Assembly: GCA_052139595.1 (NCBI GenBank)
Contig: JBKQWK010000301.1
Coordinates: 1 to 6,375, forward strand
Direction of reading: 5' to 3'
Source of the DNA: JBKQWK01 sp052139595
Lineage (GTDB): Bacteria > Actinomycetota > Thermoleophilia > UBA2241
DNA: 6,375 bases
Below are positions 5,176-6,375 of this stretch, piece after piece. The notes below the pieces were generated by a model. That model saw nothing but the letters and a program-made list of their open reading frames with translations, did not search any database and had not been told where the DNA came from. A program made the translations under genes and the position numbers. Numbering within the stretch: position 1 is the stretch's first letter; each line of letters opens with the position of its first letter.

Positions 5176-6000
5176 CTAGCGAAGCAGCGAGGGCTTGCGG
5201 AGATCGCGGCACTGGCAACCGCCCTCGAGCGGCAGCTGGGTAAGCGCCTCGAGCAGAATACGGCCAACGAGCCGTGCGTCGTCATGAAAGATGCGTGTCA
5301 GTTCTTCATGTTCCCAGGCCTTGACGACGCCCTCACCGTAGTTAACGACGACGTAAATGCCACCGTAGCAAGCACCAATATCGCGGGCCAGCCAGACCTC
5401 GGGGACGAAACTCTGGCCGATGATGTCGCCCTGGTGACGTAACTGATCGACCTCCGCTGGCGATTCAAAGCGCGGGCCTTCCGTAACCACGTAAACGCCG
5501 CGCGTGAAAAGGCGCCGGTCGGACGCGAGGCGTTTGGCCGCCAGGCGCAGCGCCTCGCGACAGACAGGGCACACTGGGTCGCGCATGATGAGCAAGTAAT
5601 CACCGCAGACAGTGCCTCCCCGATCTCTGTCTGTAGTGCGATCCACGAAATCGTCGACGATGACCAAGTCGCCGGGATCGAGCAGCCGGTTGAGGCTCCC
5701 CACTCCCGCGTCCGCCAGGATGCGTTGCACACCGGCGCGATGCAAGACGCTGAACACCTGACGCGAGGCGATGCCGCGGGCCACATCGTTACGCCACCCA
5801 TGTAACTGCACGTGCAGAACACGCTTCTCGCCCAGCGCGATGAGAGCGAAAGGCGGGCTGTCGCCCCACGGCGTCTCGAAAACGAGATCGGCTTCGAGCA
5901 AGCGGGCCTGCGGGTGCAGGTCAGCCGGGAAGTGGCTCGCCAACGAGCCGGTGCCGCCGACAACGGCGTAGCCGGCCTCTGGCACCGCAGGTGACGACAC
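5176..6000 (-). CDS. MTAP/PNP-family purine nucleoside phosphorylase homologue, divergent active site
   Basis: This 274-aa protein has the overall pattern of trimeric/hexameric methylthioadenosine and purine nucleoside phosphorylases. Recognisable are the phosphate-loop GGTGS (15-19), AGVGSL (98-103), PGDLVIVDDFVDRTTDR (109-125), TEGPRFES (173-180) and FVPEVWLARDIGACY (198-212). Several usual ligand positions differ. The canonical RHG of MTAP is LHG (66-68). The MT before xxPE is QS (196-197). The base-binding Asp of TDYD is Asn (N220 in VVNYGEG). C144/C147 (CPVC) and C262/C264 (CQC near the C-terminus) recall the disulfide and CXC motifs of thermophile enzymes. N220 fits a 6-oxopurine preference, if the enzyme is active. 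The GTG at 5998-6000 lies five bases after the stop of the upstream gene, so coupling is likely; no strong ribosome binding site is visible. Confidence 0.82.
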   Translation of the reverse strand: MSSPAVPEAGYAVVGGTGSLASHFPADLHPQARLLEADLVFETPWGDSPPFALIALGEKRVLHVQLHGWRNDVARGIASRQVFSVLHRAGVQRILADAGVGSLNRLLDPGDLVIVDDFVDRTTDRDRGGTVCGDYLLIMRDPVCPVCREALRLAAKRLASDRRLFTRGVYVVTEGPRFESPAEVDQLRHQGDIIGQSFVPEVWLARDIGACYGGIYVVVNYGEGVVKAWEHEELTRIFHDDARLVGRILLEALTQLPLEGGCQCRDLRKPSLLR

Positions 6001-6005
6001 GAACG

Positions 6006-6375
6006 TCAGAACCCAGCAATGCTGGCCGGCACGTGCAGCACCATGATCTGCACGTGATCGCCAGCGTCGGAGGTGAACTGTTTGAGATTTTGTACGACCT
6101 GAGCCGGAAAAGCGCGCACGCGCCCAAGCTGCGTAACGCCGGCCTGCACCTCATCGCCAATGCTCACCGAGACGTCAGCGACATGTGTCATCACGAGCAG
6201 AAGACCGGGGTCGCTAGCGAAGCGAATGTCGATCTCTTCGTCTGTGTAACGACCGAGAAGCTTGTAGCTCTTAACCCCGGCCACTTGACCGTCAAGGGGA
6301 CTGACGATGTTCGAACCGGGAACGGCACCGACATCAAGACCAGCAGTCGCTGGTGAAGCAGCGCCAGCTCCAGCG
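6006..6375 (-). CDS. Partial CDS: degenerate M23/LytM-like beta-barrel protein (C-terminal part)
   Basis: The frame is open to the window edge, so the N-terminus is missing and at least 122 residues are visible. An Ala/Gly/Pro-rich linker (GAGAASPATAG) precedes a beta-rich domain. This contains SPLDGQVAGVKSY, a TDEEIDIRF strand, VMTHVADVSVSIGDEVQAGV, a TQLGRVRAF segment and a final GDHVQIMV. The order SPxDGxV, then HV...V..GDxVxAG..xLGxVR, then GxHVxIxV is that of M23/lysostaphin-type or lipoyl-like beta-barrels. In active M23 enzymes the last motif is HxH, with the second His a zinc ligand; here it is HVQ, so catalysis is unlikely. A GTG at 6282-6284 inside the domain is not the start, since the domain clearly continues upstream. 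The stop at 6006-6008 lies five bases before the phosphorylase-like gene. Confidence 0.65.
   Translation of the reverse strand, partial: AGAGAASPATAGLDVGAVPGSNIVSPLDGQVAGVKSYKLLGRYTDEEIDIRFASDPGLLLVMTHVADVSVSIGDEVQAGVTQLGRVRAFPAQVVQNLKQFTSDAGDHVQIMVLHVPASIAGF

Noticed and set aside
4696..5442. A 248-aa plus-strand frame spanning the protease and the phosphorylase-like gene
   Set aside because: It is out of frame with the CPBP motifs and antisense to the phosphorylase-like gene. The composition is arginine/histidine-rich shadow sequence.
5298..5963. A 221-aa minus-strand frame inside the phosphorylase-like gene
   Set aside because: It is a frame-shifted shadow of the gene at 5176-6000, which carries the recognisable MTAP/PNP motifs.
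6282..6284. GTG as the start of the last minus-strand gene
   Set aside because: The frame and the domain pattern (SPLDGQV) continue upstream of this codon to the window edge, so it is an internal valine codon.
3700..6375. Defence island, prophage, transposon or CRISPR array in the non-ribosomal half
   Set aside because: No transposase, integrase, terminal inverted repeats with target duplication, or repeat-spacer pattern is visible. The CPBP protease alone is not evidence of a defence system.

Overview
The window is a bacterial chromosome segment dominated by the classical SecE / NusG / L11-L1-L10-L12 transcription-translation cluster. It is read on the minus strand, so it runs from about 3700 down to 35. 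Several features point to a high-GC actinobacterial relative: frequent GTG starts, a NusG beginning MFHWYVVNTYSGHENK, an L10 beginning MLRRDKEPVLDEMTQRL, and a single-span SecE with a Lys/Ala-rich N-terminal extension. Class Thermoleophilia or a neighbouring uncultured lineage is my best guess; this is inference from protein style, not a search result.

Right-to-left layout of the cluster: two candidate promoters (3810-3839 and 3727-3755), rpmG (L33, GTG start, too short for standard ORF cut-offs), tRNA-Trp(CCA), secE, nusG, rplK, rplA. A second promoter follows at about 1179-1207, with a structured L10 leader ending in an intrinsic terminator (1030-1059), then rplJ and rplL. The first 34 bases lie downstream of rplL and begin with ten C residues. 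Together these genes supply the L1 and L12 stalks of the 50S subunit, a transcription elongation factor that couples RNA polymerase to ribosomes, a translocon subunit and one tRNA. The internal promoter and leader would let rplJ-rplL be controlled separately, as expected from the known autoregulation of L10/L12.

The right-hand part (about 3888-6375) is not ribosomal. A small unrecognised alpha/beta protein (3888-4199, minus) is divergent from an apparently intact CPBP/Rce1-like intramembrane protease (4322-5119, plus). The protease converges with a minus-strand gene for a divergent MTAP/PNP-family nucleoside phosphorylase homologue (5176-6000). Upstream of that, separated by only five bases, is the 3' part of a gene whose product looks like a degenerate M23/LytM-like beta-barrel and which runs off the window edge.

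I see no insertion sequence, CRISPR array, prophage or obvious defence system. The points most worth following up are the substituted active-site positions in the phosphorylase homologue, the coupled M23-like partner lacking a key His, and the RNA structures in the L10 leader and the rplK-rplA spacer.
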